Assembly: GCF_947488185.1 (NCBI RefSeq)
Contig: NZ_CANKYM010000002.1
Span: 930,001 to 994,000 of the forward strand
Length of the DNA: 64,000 nt
Origin: an uncultured Roseobacter sp.
GTDB taxonomy: Bacteria > Pseudomonadota > Alphaproteobacteria > Rhodobacterales > Rhodobacteraceae
Reading direction: 5' to 3'
Shown here in pieces: positions 17,383 through 26,331 of this stretch (position 1 is the stretch's first letter; each line of letters opens with the position of its first letter). Made by a program: the position numbers and the translations under genes. The notes under the pieces were generated by a model, which made no database searches, was not told where the DNA came from, and was given only the letters and a program-made list of their open reading frames with translations.

Positions 17383-18207
17383 ATGCAAGACCCCATCCTT
17401 CTGCTCCAGATGCTTGTGCTGCTCCTCGTGATCGGCGCCTTTGCCGGTGTGCTCGCAGGCCTGTTGGGCGTGGGTGGCGGCATCGTGCTTGTGCCTGCGT
17501 TTTTCTATGCGTTCCAGACGCTTGGCTATGCAGGGCCGGAGCTGATGCAGCTCTGCGTGGCCACGTCGCTGTCGACGATACTGGTCACCTCCACCCGCTC
17601 GGTGCTGAGCCACAACAAGAAAGGTGCTGTGGATTGGACGATCCTGCGGGCCTGGGCACCGGGCATCATGCTGGGCGCGCTGATCGGGATGCTGATCGTG
17701 GCGCAGCTGCGCACGGTTGCTCTGCAGTTCATCTTTGGCGCGCTGGCGATGACGGTGGGTCTTTACATGGCCTTCGGGCGGTCGGAGTGGCGGTTGGGTA
17801 CCGCGATGCCAAGCGGTTTGCTGCGACTGCTCTTGTCGCCCTTTGTCGGCTTTCTCTCCGTCCTGATGGGCGTGGGCGGCGGCAGTTTCGGCGTGCCGCT
17901 GATGAGCCTGTTCGCCGTACCGATTCACCGGGCCGTGGCCACGGCTGCCGGATTTGGCCTGCTGATTGCCATTCCTTCTGTCGCAGGCTTTCTGCTGTTG
18001 CCGATGACGGCGGAGACGCGGCCCCCCGCGACGCTGGGGTCGATCAACCTGATCGCCTTTGGCGTCACCATTTCGATGACCCTGCTGACAGCTCCTCTGG
18101 GCGCACGTCTTGCCCATGCGCTCGATCCCAAACCGCTCCGGCGCGTCTTTGCGGTATTTCTGTTGCTGGTGGCCGCGAACATGATCCGCAAGGCCGCCGG
18201 ATGGTAG
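17383..18207 (+). CDS. TauE/SafE family sulfite/anion exporter
   Basis: Membrane protein of 274 residues and about eight helices with the two TSUP repeats: AGLLGVGGGIVLVPAFF near residue 25 and SVLMGVGGGSFGVPLMSLF near residue 160. Members export sulfite, sulfoacetate or other anions; the substrate here cannot be told. It lies 17 bases after dusA and its stop overlaps the start of the next gene, so it probably belongs with that oxygenase-like gene. The cysteate lyase homolog 2 kb away would release sulfite if it acts on cysteate, so a link is possible but only inferred. Confidence 0.87.
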   Translation: MQDPILLLQMLVLLLVIGAFAGVLAGLLGVGGGIVLVPAFFYAFQTLGYAGPELMQLCVATSLSTILVTSTRSVLSHNKKGAVDWTILRAWAPGIMLGALIGMLIVAQLRTVALQFIFGALAMTVGLYMAFGRSEWRLGTAMPSGLLRLLLSPFVGFLSVLMGVGGGSFGVPLMSLFAVPIHRAVATAAGFGLLIAIPSVAGFLLLPMTAETRPPATLGSINLIAFGVTISMTLLTAPLGARLAHALDPKPLRRVFAVFLLLVAANMIRKAAGW

Positions 18208-18989
18208 AGGATTTTTTCACCAAGGGGTGGGCGGTCTTCCCGCCCGAACCTGTTGTGGAAGCCTGGGCGCGCCATGCGGCCGTCCACGCGAAAAAGGCTG
18301 TTCAGAGCCCTGAAAACAGACATCTATTGCAGTGCGAAGATACGTGGTTTGTCGGGCTGGATGCCTTGCCAAATGATACCGTGGGTCGTGTCGCCGGAGG
18401 TGCCCCGCTGAGCGGTGCGGCGGTCGATTTCGCAACGGCGCATTGCGGCGGCTGGCCTGCGCTGCACCGGGCGCAGCTCTCGGTGACTTACCCCGGCTAC
18501 CCACGTCCCCGTGAAGGCGAGAGCGATGCGGGTTTTCACTACAGGCGCGACCGGGATGCCGCTCATGTGGACGGGATCATCGGTGTGGGAACCCCCAAGC
18601 GCCGTTTTGTGCAGGAACCCCACGGTTTTGTTCTGGGCGTGCCCCTCACGCAGGCGGATCCTGAGGCCGCGCCGCTGGTGGTCTGGGAAGGCAGTCATCA
18701 CATCATGAAAGCCGCCCTGCGGCAGGCCATGCAGGGGCAGGGTGGCGGTCCCTTGTCCGAGGTCGATGTCACCGAGGTATATCAATCCGCCCGGCGGGAG
18801 ATCTTTGCCACCTGTCCGCGCGTTGCGCTGCCGGGGCCGGTCGGATCGGTCAGCCTGTTGCACCGGATGACCCTGCACGGCGTTGCGCCGTGGGCCAAAG
18901 GCGCCGTTGCGGCCCCCGAGGGTCGGATGATCGCCTATTTCCGCCCGGAACTCGCGGGCGGCGTCGCGGCGTGGCTGACGGACCCCTGA
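18201..18989 (+). CDS. Phytanoyl-CoA dioxygenase-like protein (Fe(II)/2OG type)
   Basis: Protein of 262 residues starting MVEDFFTKGWAVFPPEP. It shows a likely iron-binding HxD in AAHVDGIIG, a distal His in HRMTLHGVAPW and a following Arg in GRMIAYFRPE that would bind 2-oxoglutarate, all in the order of the PhyH superfamily. The middle contains FVLGVPLTQ and PLVVWEGSHHIM, also PhyH-like. It overlaps the tauE stop by 7 bases, so the two are translated together. The substrate is unknown; the family hydroxylates lipids, small acids and natural products. Confidence 0.72.
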   Translation: MVEDFFTKGWAVFPPEPVVEAWARHAAVHAKKAVQSPENRHLLQCEDTWFVGLDALPNDTVGRVAGGAPLSGAAVDFATAHCGGWPALHRAQLSVTYPGYPRPREGESDAGFHYRRDRDAAHVDGIIGVGTPKRRFVQEPHGFVLGVPLTQADPEAAPLVVWEGSHHIMKAALRQAMQGQGGGPLSEVDVTEVYQSARREIFATCPRVALPGPVGSVSLLHRMTLHGVAPWAKGAVAAPEGRMIAYFRPELAGGVAAWLTDP

Positions 18990-19112
18990 CATATATCACG
19001 CCGTTGCACCTGCTGCATCGCTGCCATGTGCGCACATCTTCCGACCCCCCTTGGCAAGGCCGCGCCCAGCACTTATACGCGCAGCCTGATCCCCCCTCAG
19101 GAGCCCCGCAAA

Positions 19113-19898
19113 ATGGTTGGCAGCGCAAATCTTAACATCATGATCAAAGCCGCCCGCCGTGCCGGGCGTTCGCTGGTCAAGGACTTCCGCGAAGTGGAGA
19201 ACCTGCAGGTTTCCATGAAGGGGGCAGGCGACTTCGTCAGCCGGGCGGATATCAACGCCGAAAAGATCATCAAGGAAGACCTGATGGGCGCCCGCCCGAC
19301 TTATGGCTGGCTGGGCGAAGAGGGGGGCGGCGAAGAGGGGCAGGACCCCACGCGACGCTGGATCGTCGATCCGCTGGATGGCACCACCAACTTCCTGCAC
19401 GGCCTGCCGCATTGGGCGGTCTCCATTGCGTTGGAGCACAAGGGCCAGATCGTCGCCGGTGTGGTTTTTGACCCGGCCAAGGACGAGATGTTTTTTGCCG
19501 AAAAGGGCACCGGCGCCTGGATGAACGAAAGCCGCCTGCGTGTCTCGGGCCGCATCAAGATGATCGAGGGGCTGTTCTCAACCGGGTTGCCCTTTGGCGG
19601 TCGGTCCGATCTGCCCGATACACTGAAAGAGATGGCGCGGGTTGCCCCGGCCTGTTCCGGTGTGCGGCGCTGGGGGGCGGCAGCGCTTGATCTCGCCTAT
19701 GTGGCGGCGGGTCGTTATGACGGTTACTGGGAACGGCGGCTCAACCCGTGGGACATCGCGGCGGGGCTTGTGATCGTGCGCGAGGCCGGGGGGTTGGCAG
19801 AACCGATCGATCCGGCAGGCAATATCGTCGAGGACGGCAGCATCATCTGCGCCAATGAGGCGCTCTTTTCACCGCTGGCGAAACTGGTGCGCGGCTGA
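19113..19898 (+). CDS. suhB: Inositol monophosphatase family protein (SuhB type)
   Basis: Magnesium-dependent phosphatase of 261 residues. Motif 1 is WLGEEGG with the metal-binding Glu, motif 2 is WIVDPLDGTTNFLHG and motif 3 is NPWDIAAGLVIVREAGG. SuhB proteins dephosphorylate inositol 1-phosphate and in E. coli also take part in rRNA antitermination. ATG 19113 was chosen for the CAGGAG ribosome site 8 bases upstream and because residues before it are not family-like. It converges with the rhomboid gene with no bases between the two stops. Confidence 0.93.
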   Translation: MVGSANLNIMIKAARRAGRSLVKDFREVENLQVSMKGAGDFVSRADINAEKIIKEDLMGARPTYGWLGEEGGGEEGQDPTRRWIVDPLDGTTNFLHGLPHWAVSIALEHKGQIVAGVVFDPAKDEMFFAEKGTGAWMNESRLRVSGRIKMIEGLFSTGLPFGGRSDLPDTLKEMARVAPACSGVRRWGAAALDLAYVAAGRYDGYWERRLNPWDIAAGLVIVREAGGLAEPIDPAGNIVEDGSIICANEALFSPLAKLVRG

Positions 19899-20669
19899 TC
19901 AGGTCCAGGGGCCTCTGCCTTTGGGGCGGCGTCTGCTGATTTTCGGAACGCTGCTTCTGGCCACCCTATAGCGCGCCTCGGGGTGTGGCGGATGGCCATC
20001 GGTCCGGGTCCAGAACGCAGGCCCACCCCGCCGCATCCAGACCGGCACCGCCAGCACCAGCCCGGCAACAAAGCCCCCGGCATGCGCCCAATAGGCGACA
20101 CCGCCCGCCGACGGGTCCGCGCCAACGCCGCCGACAAACTGCAGCGCAAACCAGACCGCCAGCATGATCCACGCGGGGATCGGGAAGATGCGGAAAAACA
20201 CGATGAAGATGATCAGGATGTCCACCTTGGCTTTTGGGAAAAGCAGCAGGTAGCCGCCCATGACCCCGGCGATGGCACCGGAGGCCCCGACCATGGGCAC
20301 GGTCGATCCGGGTGCGGAAAGATACTGCATCCACCCGGCGGCGATACCGGCGGCGGCGTAGAAGAGCAGGTACCCCAGGTGCCCCATCTCATCCTCGATA
20401 TTGTCGCCGAAGATGTATAAAAACAGCATGTTACCCGCCAGATGCATCCAGCCGCCGTGCAGGAACATCGATGAGACGAGAGTATAGCTGCCCTGTCCGG
20501 CCTCCAGCCGCGCGGGGATCAGCGCCCAATCGAGCCAGAAGGCGTTGATCAGGCGCACGTCCTGCATGATCCCTACGTAGCTGAGGAAAATGCCGATATT
20601 GGCCGCCATCAGGATGTAGGTGACATAGGGCGTACGGCCGGAGGGGTTGTGATCACGGATCGGAAACAT
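19899..20669 (-). CDS. Rhomboid family intramembrane serine protease
   Basis: Membrane protease of 256 residues and about six helices. The catalytic Ser130 sits in GASGAIAG and the catalytic His196 in AHAGGF; the structural HGGWMHLAGNM segment near residue 71 is also present. Such enzymes cut transmembrane segments of other proteins. The bacterial substrate here is unknown. The tail after about residue 215 is charged and cytoplasmic. It stands 69 bases after the end of putA on the same strand, so it may be co-transcribed. Confidence 0.92.
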   Translation of the reverse strand: MFPIRDHNPSGRTPYVTYILMAANIGIFLSYVGIMQDVRLINAFWLDWALIPARLEAGQGSYTLVSSMFLHGGWMHLAGNMLFLYIFGDNIEDEMGHLGYLLFYAAAGIAAGWMQYLSAPGSTVPMVGASGAIAGVMGGYLLLFPKAKVDILIIFIVFFRIFPIPAWIMLAVWFALQFVGGVGADPSAGGVAYWAHAGGFVAGLVLAVPVWMRRGGPAFWTRTDGHPPHPEARYRVARSSVPKISRRRPKGRGPWT

Positions 20670-20738
20670 GGCCCCACGCTGGGCGATCCACCGGGTGAGG
20701 TCAAGGCACCCCGACGCGCAGGGCGCCGGGAGGCCGGA

Positions 20739-23700
20739 TCAGGTGGAAGCGCCCAGCAGTGCCGCGTTGCCGCCCGAGGCGGTGGTATCCACGCAGACAT
20801 GACGTTCCGCGCGCACGCGGGCGGTGTCGGGGCGGCCAGGGATCAGGGGGATGATCGGGCCACTGCGTCGCGACAGCGCGATCTCGATGGCGCGCCCGGT
20901 CTCGGCATCCCCCCACCAGAGCACGCCGCCATAGGCGGCCCCGTCCACCAGCGCATCCACGTCCAGCGTGCCGGTTGCCATGACGGCGGCACCACCAAGC
21001 GCTTCGACGGCGCGGGCCTGTGCTGCTGCCACCTCCGCGCCCGGACCCGCGCAGAGCAGGGCGGCGCGGGGCAGGGTGCTGAGCCGGTTGGATTCGCCCG
21101 TCGGCCCCGGCAGGCTTTGCGCCGTCTGTGGCATCGGTCGGGCCGCGCGCAGCGCAGGCAGTTGCGCCATGGCACTGTCCCACGCCGTGTCACGCGTTTC
21201 GCGGTCCGGGGCGGAGAAGCGCGGCAGATAGTTGGGACCGCCCGCCTTGGGTCCGGTGCCGGAGAGGCCTTCACCGCCAAAGGGCTGGCTGCCGACAATC
21301 GCGCCGATCTGGTTGCGGTTCACATAGATGTTGCCCGCCTCGATCCGTTCGGAGATATGCTGTACACGGTCATCGATCCGCGTGTGCAGACCGAAGGTCA
21401 GCCCGTATCCGGTGTGGTTGATGGCATCGATCACCGCGTCAAGCTCTTGCGATTTGAACGTGGCCAGATGCAGCACCGGGCCAAAGATTTCCCGCTCCAA
21501 CGCATCGATCCCGGGCACCCGGATCAGGGTCGGCGCAATGAAGGTGCCGTGATCCGGCGTAGCAAGCTCGGCCATGACGCGGCCCTCTGCGCGGGCGGCG
21601 GCGACGTGATCGGCGATCCCCTTGCGCGCGGCCTCATCAATCACCGGCCCCACGTCGGTGGCAAGGTCCCATGGCGCGCCCAGCCTTAGCGCCTGCATCG
21701 CCCCGATCAGCATCTTCGTGAAGTCTTCGGCAATATCCTCCTGCACGTAAAGGCAGCGCAGGGCAGAGCAGCGCTGGCCCGCGGATTGAAAGGCGCTTTC
21801 GATGATCGATTGCACGGCCTGTTCGGGCAGAGCGGTGCTGTCCACGATCATCGCGTTCAACCCGCCGGTTTCCGCGATCAGCGGGGTGCCGGGCGCGCAG
21901 TTTTCCGCCATGGCGGTGCGGATGCGCAGGGCCGTGGCGGTCGACCCGGTGAAGGCCACGCCGCCCACGCGCGCGTCCGAGGTCAGCAGGGCGCCGATGT
22001 CGCCGCCGCCGGGCAGCAGTTGCAACGCGCTGCGCGGCACACCGGCCTCATGCAGAATCGAGACGGCCAGATAGGCGGCCAGCGGGGTTTGCTCCGCCGG
22101 TTTGGCCAGCACCGCATTGCCCGCCGCCAGTGCCGCCGTTACCTGACCGCAGAAGATGGCAAAGGGAAAGTTCCATGGTGAGATGCAGGTGAAGATGCCC
22201 GCCGGGGGCGTGTTTGTCGCCTGCGCCGCGTAGTAGCGCAGGAAATCGACCGCCTCGCGCAGCTCCGCCACGCAATCGGGCAGGCCTTTACCCGCCTCCC
22301 GGGCCAGCAGGGCGAAGATCTCGCCAAAGCGGTCCTCCATCATCCCGGCGGCTTTCTGCAGCACCGCGCGGCGTTCAGCGAGGGGCGCGGACCAGGGTGC
22401 GGCGGCGTCGAATGCCGTCGCAACATCGGCAGCGATGGCATTCTGGACGGTTCCCGGGACGTCGTCGGGATTGGCGGGATTGGTCACGGGCGCGGTCGTG
22501 CCCTCCGGGTCCACATCACCGGCCAGCAGCGGCGCCGCCGTCCACGCCTGCGCGGCAAAAGGCGCGCGCGCGGCTTCGATCGCTTCCAGCGTCTGGGTAT
22601 GCGCGAGATCGAAGCCCCGCGCATTTCCCCGCAGCGGCAGGAACAGCGCGGGCCCTTTCGCGATGTCCGGCGCAGGTCCCGTGGCCAAAAGCTCAAAGGG
22701 ATCGGCGGCGACCACTTCGGGCGGCACATCCTCATCCACGATCTGGTTCACGAAACTGGAATTGGCCCCGTTTTCCAGCAAGCGCCGCACCAGATAGGCC
22801 AGCAAATCGCGGTGCGCGCCCACCGGCGCATAGATGCGGCAGCGGGTTTTGTTCTGCGCCATCACCAGCCCGTGCAGGGTCTCGCCCATGCCGTGCAGGC
22901 GCTGGAATTCGAAGGTTTCAGGATCATCCGCCATGTGCAGGATCGCCGCCACCGTATGCGCATTATGGGTGGCGAACTGCGGGTAGATCCGGTCGGTCAT
23001 GCCCAGCAGCGTCTTGGCGTTGCAGATGTAGGAGACATCGGTGGCGGCTTTCTGCGTGAACACCGGGAAGCCATCGATGCCTTCGACCTGCGCGCGTTTG
23101 ATTTCTGTGTCCCAATAGGCGCCCTTGACCAGCCGCACCATGATCTTGCGGTCGTGACGGACGGCCATGTCATAGAGCGCCTGCACCACGGTGCCCGCGC
23201 GTGGGCCGTAGGCCTGCACCACGATACCAAAGCCGTCCCAACCGGCAAGCGCGGGTTCCCCCATCACCCGGTCGATCACCTCCAATGACAGCGCCAAGCG
23301 GTCCGCCTCTTCGGCGTCCACGTTCAGCCCCATGCCCGCGGATTTCGCCAGCAGCGCCAGTGCGCGCAGACGCGGCACCAGATCGGTCATCACCGCCTCT
23401 TCCTGCGCCACCTCATAGCGCGGATGCAGGGCGGAGAGCTTGACCGAAATGCCGGGGTTCTTGCGGATGTCATCCGACGTGCAGGCGGTCGCAATGGCGG
23501 AGATCGCGCGCGAATAGCTCAGGTGGTAGCGTTTTGCATCGGCCTCCGTCCGGGCAGCCTCTCCAAGCATGTCGTAGGAATAGGTGAACCCCTTTTTCTC
23601 CATGTTTGCAGCGCGTTCCATGGCGTTGTTGATGTCCTCACCCAGCACGAATTGTCGCCCCATTTCCTTCATCGCCCGGCTGACGGCGGTGCGGATCACC

Positions 23701-24164
23701 GGCTCGCCCAACCGCTTGATGGCGGCCCGCAGGTGACGCACCGGCCCGGGCTGTTCGTCATCCAGCACACGACCGGTCAGCATCAGCGCCCAGGTCGAGG
23801 CATTCACGAGGCTGGAGGTGGAATGGCCCAGATGGCGGCCCCAGTCGGAGGGGGCGATTTTGTCTTCTATCAGCGCATCAATCGTATCGGCATCGGGCAC
23901 GCGCAGCAGGGCCTCGGCCAGACACATGAGGGCCACGCCTTCATCGGTCGACAGGCCGTATTCGGCAAGGAAAACCTCCATCATCCCGGGGGCGCTGGTG
24001 CCGCGGATGTCGCGCACCAGCTGCGCCGCGCCCGCACTGATTTCGGCACGGGCGGTGGCGGTCAGATCGGCGGCTGCAATGAGATCGGGCAGCACAGTGT
24101 CTGGATCGGCATAGGTGCCTGCGTCGATCAGGTGGCGCAGGGAAGGGGATACATCTCGGGCCAT
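20739..24164 (-). CDS. putA: Bifunctional proline dehydrogenase / L-glutamate gamma-semialdehyde dehydrogenase
   Basis: Protein of 1141 residues that oxidises proline to glutamate in two steps with FAD and NAD. The proline dehydrogenase barrel lies at about residues 170-470 (VRLVKGAYWDTEIKRAQ, ATHNAHTVAAIL, EFQRLHGMGE), and the aldehyde dehydrogenase domain at about 550-990 with NFPFAIFCGQVTAAL and the catalytic Cys in QSAGQRCSALRC. An N-terminal ribbon-helix-helix DNA-binding domain of the trifunctional E. coli type is absent, which fits the presence of a separate Lrp-type regulator divergent from it. The last 120 residues form the usual C-terminal lid/dimer region. Confidence 0.96.
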   Translation of the reverse strand: MARDVSPSLRHLIDAGTYADPDTVLPDLIAAADLTATARAEISAGAAQLVRDIRGTSAPGMMEVFLAEYGLSTDEGVALMCLAEALLRVPDADTIDALIEDKIAPSDWGRHLGHSTSSLVNASTWALMLTGRVLDDEQPGPVRHLRAAIKRLGEPVIRTAVSRAMKEMGRQFVLGEDINNAMERAANMEKKGFTYSYDMLGEAARTEADAKRYHLSYSRAISAIATACTSDDIRKNPGISVKLSALHPRYEVAQEEAVMTDLVPRLRALALLAKSAGMGLNVDAEEADRLALSLEVIDRVMGEPALAGWDGFGIVVQAYGPRAGTVVQALYDMAVRHDRKIMVRLVKGAYWDTEIKRAQVEGIDGFPVFTQKAATDVSYICNAKTLLGMTDRIYPQFATHNAHTVAAILHMADDPETFEFQRLHGMGETLHGLVMAQNKTRCRIYAPVGAHRDLLAYLVRRLLENGANSSFVNQIVDEDVPPEVVAADPFELLATGPAPDIAKGPALFLPLRGNARGFDLAHTQTLEAIEAARAPFAAQAWTAAPLLAGDVDPEGTTAPVTNPANPDDVPGTVQNAIAADVATAFDAAAPWSAPLAERRAVLQKAAGMMEDRFGEIFALLAREAGKGLPDCVAELREAVDFLRYYAAQATNTPPAGIFTCISPWNFPFAIFCGQVTAALAAGNAVLAKPAEQTPLAAYLAVSILHEAGVPRSALQLLPGGGDIGALLTSDARVGGVAFTGSTATALRIRTAMAENCAPGTPLIAETGGLNAMIVDSTALPEQAVQSIIESAFQSAGQRCSALRCLYVQEDIAEDFTKMLIGAMQALRLGAPWDLATDVGPVIDEAARKGIADHVAAARAEGRVMAELATPDHGTFIAPTLIRVPGIDALEREIFGPVLHLATFKSQELDAVIDAINHTGYGLTFGLHTRIDDRVQHISERIEAGNIYVNRNQIGAIVGSQPFGGEGLSGTGPKAGGPNYLPRFSAPDRETRDTAWDSAMAQLPALRAARPMPQTAQSLPGPTGESNRLSTLPRAALLCAGPGAEVAAAQARAVEALGGAAVMATGTLDVDALVDGAAYGGVLWWGDAETGRAIEIALSRRSGPIIPLIPGRPDTARVRAERHVCVDTTASGGNAALLGAST

Positions 24165-24248
24165 TTGGCATCTCCGGTGAAGGTTTGGCCTAGTATACCC
24201 GTAATTCAGAAGCCATACTGACTGAAGATCTTATTCCTGGAGGGCGAA

Positions 24249-24749
24249 GTGGTAAAAATTTCGACGGAAGATGAGAAAAGCGAGCAGATGAACCTCGACC
24301 GGTTTGATCGCGCGATTCTATCGGTGCTTGCAGAAGATGGGCGCATCAGCATCACCGATCTGGCCAAGCGGATCGGGCTGTCCAAATCGCCCACGCAGGC
24401 GCGGCTGCGGCGGCTGGAACAGACGGGCGTGATCATCGGATACCGGGCACTGCTGGATCCCATTCAACTGGGCCTCGATCACGTCGCTTTCGTCGAGGTG
24501 CGTTTGAGTGACACGCGGGAGGCCGCGCTGACGGCGTTCAACCTTGCGGTGGCAAAGGTGCCGGAGATCGAACAGGCCCATATGATCGCGGGCAATTTCG
24601 ACTACCTGCTCAAGGTACGCACCCGCGACATGTCGCGCTATCGCCAGTTTCTGGGGGAGACGATTTCAGCCCTGCCGCATGTGGCGGGAACCTCCACCTA
24701 TGTGGCCATGGAGGCGGTCAAGGAGACGATGCTGGCAGACACGGCTTGA
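24249..24749 (+). CDS. putR: Lrp/AsnC family regulator, likely PutR
   Basis: Transcription factor of up to 166 residues. The helix-turn-helix is at ITDLAKRIGLSKSPTQARLRRL, and the C-terminal RAM effector domain follows, with GNFDYLLKVRTRDMSRYRQFL. It is divergent from putA with only 84 bases between them, the arrangement of PutR, which activates putA in response to proline in related bacteria. GTG 24249 has a good GGAGG 5 bases before it; ATG 24288, which would give 153 residues, is the usual family start and cannot be excluded. Confidence 0.88.
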   Translation: MVKISTEDEKSEQMNLDRFDRAILSVLAEDGRISITDLAKRIGLSKSPTQARLRRLEQTGVIIGYRALLDPIQLGLDHVAFVEVRLSDTREAALTAFNLAVAKVPEIEQAHMIAGNFDYLLKVRTRDMSRYRQFLGETISALPHVAGTSTYVAMEAVKETMLADTA

Positions 24750-24781
24750 CCTGAGGGCCTGTCGCGGCGACGCTGAAGGGT

Positions 24782-25336
24782 ATGAAACATTTGTGGATGA
24801 TCATGGCCGTTCTGGCCGCGCCCGCCTTTGCGGCATGCCCGGCACCGCCCGATGTGGCCAACGAGCTCGAAGGGCTCTTTGAAGAGGCACGCACCGCGCC
24901 CAACGATCAGGCGGGACGCCTGGTGTCCAACCAGATGTGGCAGGTGTGGTTGCGCGCCCCGGACGCTGCGGCGCAAGAGGTTCTGGAGCGTGGAATGCGC
25001 AAGCGGGATGTTTACGATTTCGCTGGCGCGCTGAAGGATTTTGACCGGCTTGCGGAGTATTGCCCGCTCTATGCCGAAGGGTTCAACCAACGCGCCTACA
25101 TCCACTTTCTGCGGGAAGACTATCGCTTGGCGCTGGTTGATCTGGACAAGGCGCTCAGCCTGCAACCGCGACATGTTGCGGCCCAATCGGGCAGGGCGCT
25201 GACACTCATGAGGCTCGACCGTATCGACGAAGCGCGTGAACAACTAAAGCAGGCGCTGGCGAACAACCCCTGGCTATCGGAGCGCTTCTTGATGTCGGAG
25301 GGTGGTCCGTTGGCACGGTCAGGAAAAGATATCTGA
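24782..25336 (+). CDS. Exported tetratricopeptide repeat protein
   Basis: Protein of 184 residues with a signal peptide at about 1-18 (VLAAPAFA-AC). Residues about 70-165 hold two to three TPR units: YDFAGALKDFDRLAEYCP, GFNQRAYIHFLREDYRLALVDL and VAAQSGRALTLMRLDRIDEA. TPR proteins mediate protein contacts; the partner is unknown. It follows the putR gene by 32 bases on the same strand. Confidence 0.82.
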   Translation: MKHLWMIMAVLAAPAFAACPAPPDVANELEGLFEEARTAPNDQAGRLVSNQMWQVWLRAPDAAAQEVLERGMRKRDVYDFAGALKDFDRLAEYCPLYAEGFNQRAYIHFLREDYRLALVDLDKALSLQPRHVAAQSGRALTLMRLDRIDEAREQLKQALANNPWLSERFLMSEGGPLARSGKDI

Positions 25337-25709
25337 TCCAGGTGTCCGTAAGGGGTGTGAGAAAGCGTGCAGCCTGAACCAGTCAATGGGAGGAAAAGCG
25401 CGTCACTCTGAGCGGTATGTTTCACCTTTGATCCGCGGAGCTCTTTGAAAGCAGGCTGGTTCGCACCTTCCGCGATCATTCAACGGTCAGTGTGCGCATT
25501 ATTAGATAACTGTTCTGGCATAACCTGATGAGGTGAGTGCCTAATCTTTTCCTAACTTAAACTTGAAAACCCTGCTTCACGGGTGGGTTCTGTTAAAAAA
25601 CGGCGTGCACAGAAACCAAAATTCCTGATGTGCCACTGCAATACGCATTGCTGTCATGGCTTTGTGGCCGTATTGAGTTTCCTAAGCTGGAATAAGTCTG
25701 GCGCGTCGT
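25337..25709. other. Non-coding stretch before tRNA-Leu
   Basis: This 373-base stretch between the TPR gene and tRNA-Leu is AT-richer than the genes around it and should contain the tRNA promoter. I see no credible protein frame, and no clear terminator. Confidence 0.4.
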
Positions 25710-25795
25710 GCGGGCGTGATGGAATGGTAGACATATCAGACTTAAAATCTGAAGGGCGTACGCCCGTGTGGGTTCGAGTCCCACCGCCCGCACCA
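25710..25795 (+). tRNA. tRNA-Leu (anticodon TAA)
   Basis: The acceptor arms GCGGGCG (25710-25716) and CGCCCGC (25785-25791) pair fully, with discriminator A and an encoded CCA. The anticodon stem TCAGA/TCTGA encloses the loop CTTAAAA with anticodon TAA. A long variable arm (GGGCGTACGCCC region) and the T-arm GTGGGTTCGAGTCCCAC complete a class II leucine tRNA of 86 bases including CCA. Confidence 0.96.
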
Positions 25796-26331
25796 AGATC
25801 TCCTTTAACTTAAAATCTCGCTAAAATCTGGGATGGTTAGGGGGCTGCAGTTTTTTAACCTCGGCTTTCAGCAATCACTCAAAAACCGGTTGGGGCAATT
25901 TGTAACGGTTTCAAACATTGTTCTAAGGGCGTTCCGGAGGAAAGCTGGCGTATGCTCAAGGGCCTGCACGTCATTGACCGTTTGCAGGTAGAGCGCTCAC
26001 TTTGAAAGTTTCAAGGTAGTACGACGCAGGTTGAGGCCTGCTGCGGGCATCACACCAGTCTCTCGTTGCCCTCAAGGACAGTGCTGGCGCCTTCTTTGCA
26101 TGCAATGGTGAAGGAGTAGCGTAGGTTCAAGGATTTGTATTGGTTTGGAGGCATGGACAGCTTGATGAAGCCTGGCCCAAATGCGTCCCAGTGGTCCAAA
26201 AACCTACCGGCGGCGGTTGGTGTTAAGTGCTCCGTAAGAACTCAATTGTAGATAAGGCATTTGAAACCTGTCTGCCCATCCAAGAACAAAAGCGGACGGC
26301 ACGGTAAGACCACGCACAAAGGGACCCGGCG
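25796..26331. other. Intergenic region between tRNA-Leu and the chemoreceptor gene
   Basis: This 536-base stretch contains no clear gene. On the minus strand a 63-codon open run (26053-26241) translates into a protein-like peptide with PGFIKLSMPPNQYKSL, but it has no good start or ribosome site and I do not recognise it. An 11-base copy of the tRNA anticodon region (ACTTAAAATCT) lies at 25808-25818, just outside the tRNA. The region looks like decayed sequence. Confidence 0.4.

Noticed and set aside
17292-18200. N-terminal extension of the oxygenase-like frame through tauE
   Set aside because: The frame is open by chance inside tauE and dusA; the protein-like part begins at ATG 18201.
20649-21689. 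346-codon plus-strand frame over the end of putA
   Set aside because: Antisense to the conserved aldehyde dehydrogenase part of putA; Arg/Gly-rich product without domains.
20739-24164. Trifunctional PutA that represses its own gene
   Set aside because: No N-terminal ribbon-helix-helix domain; a separate Lrp-type regulator is divergent from it.
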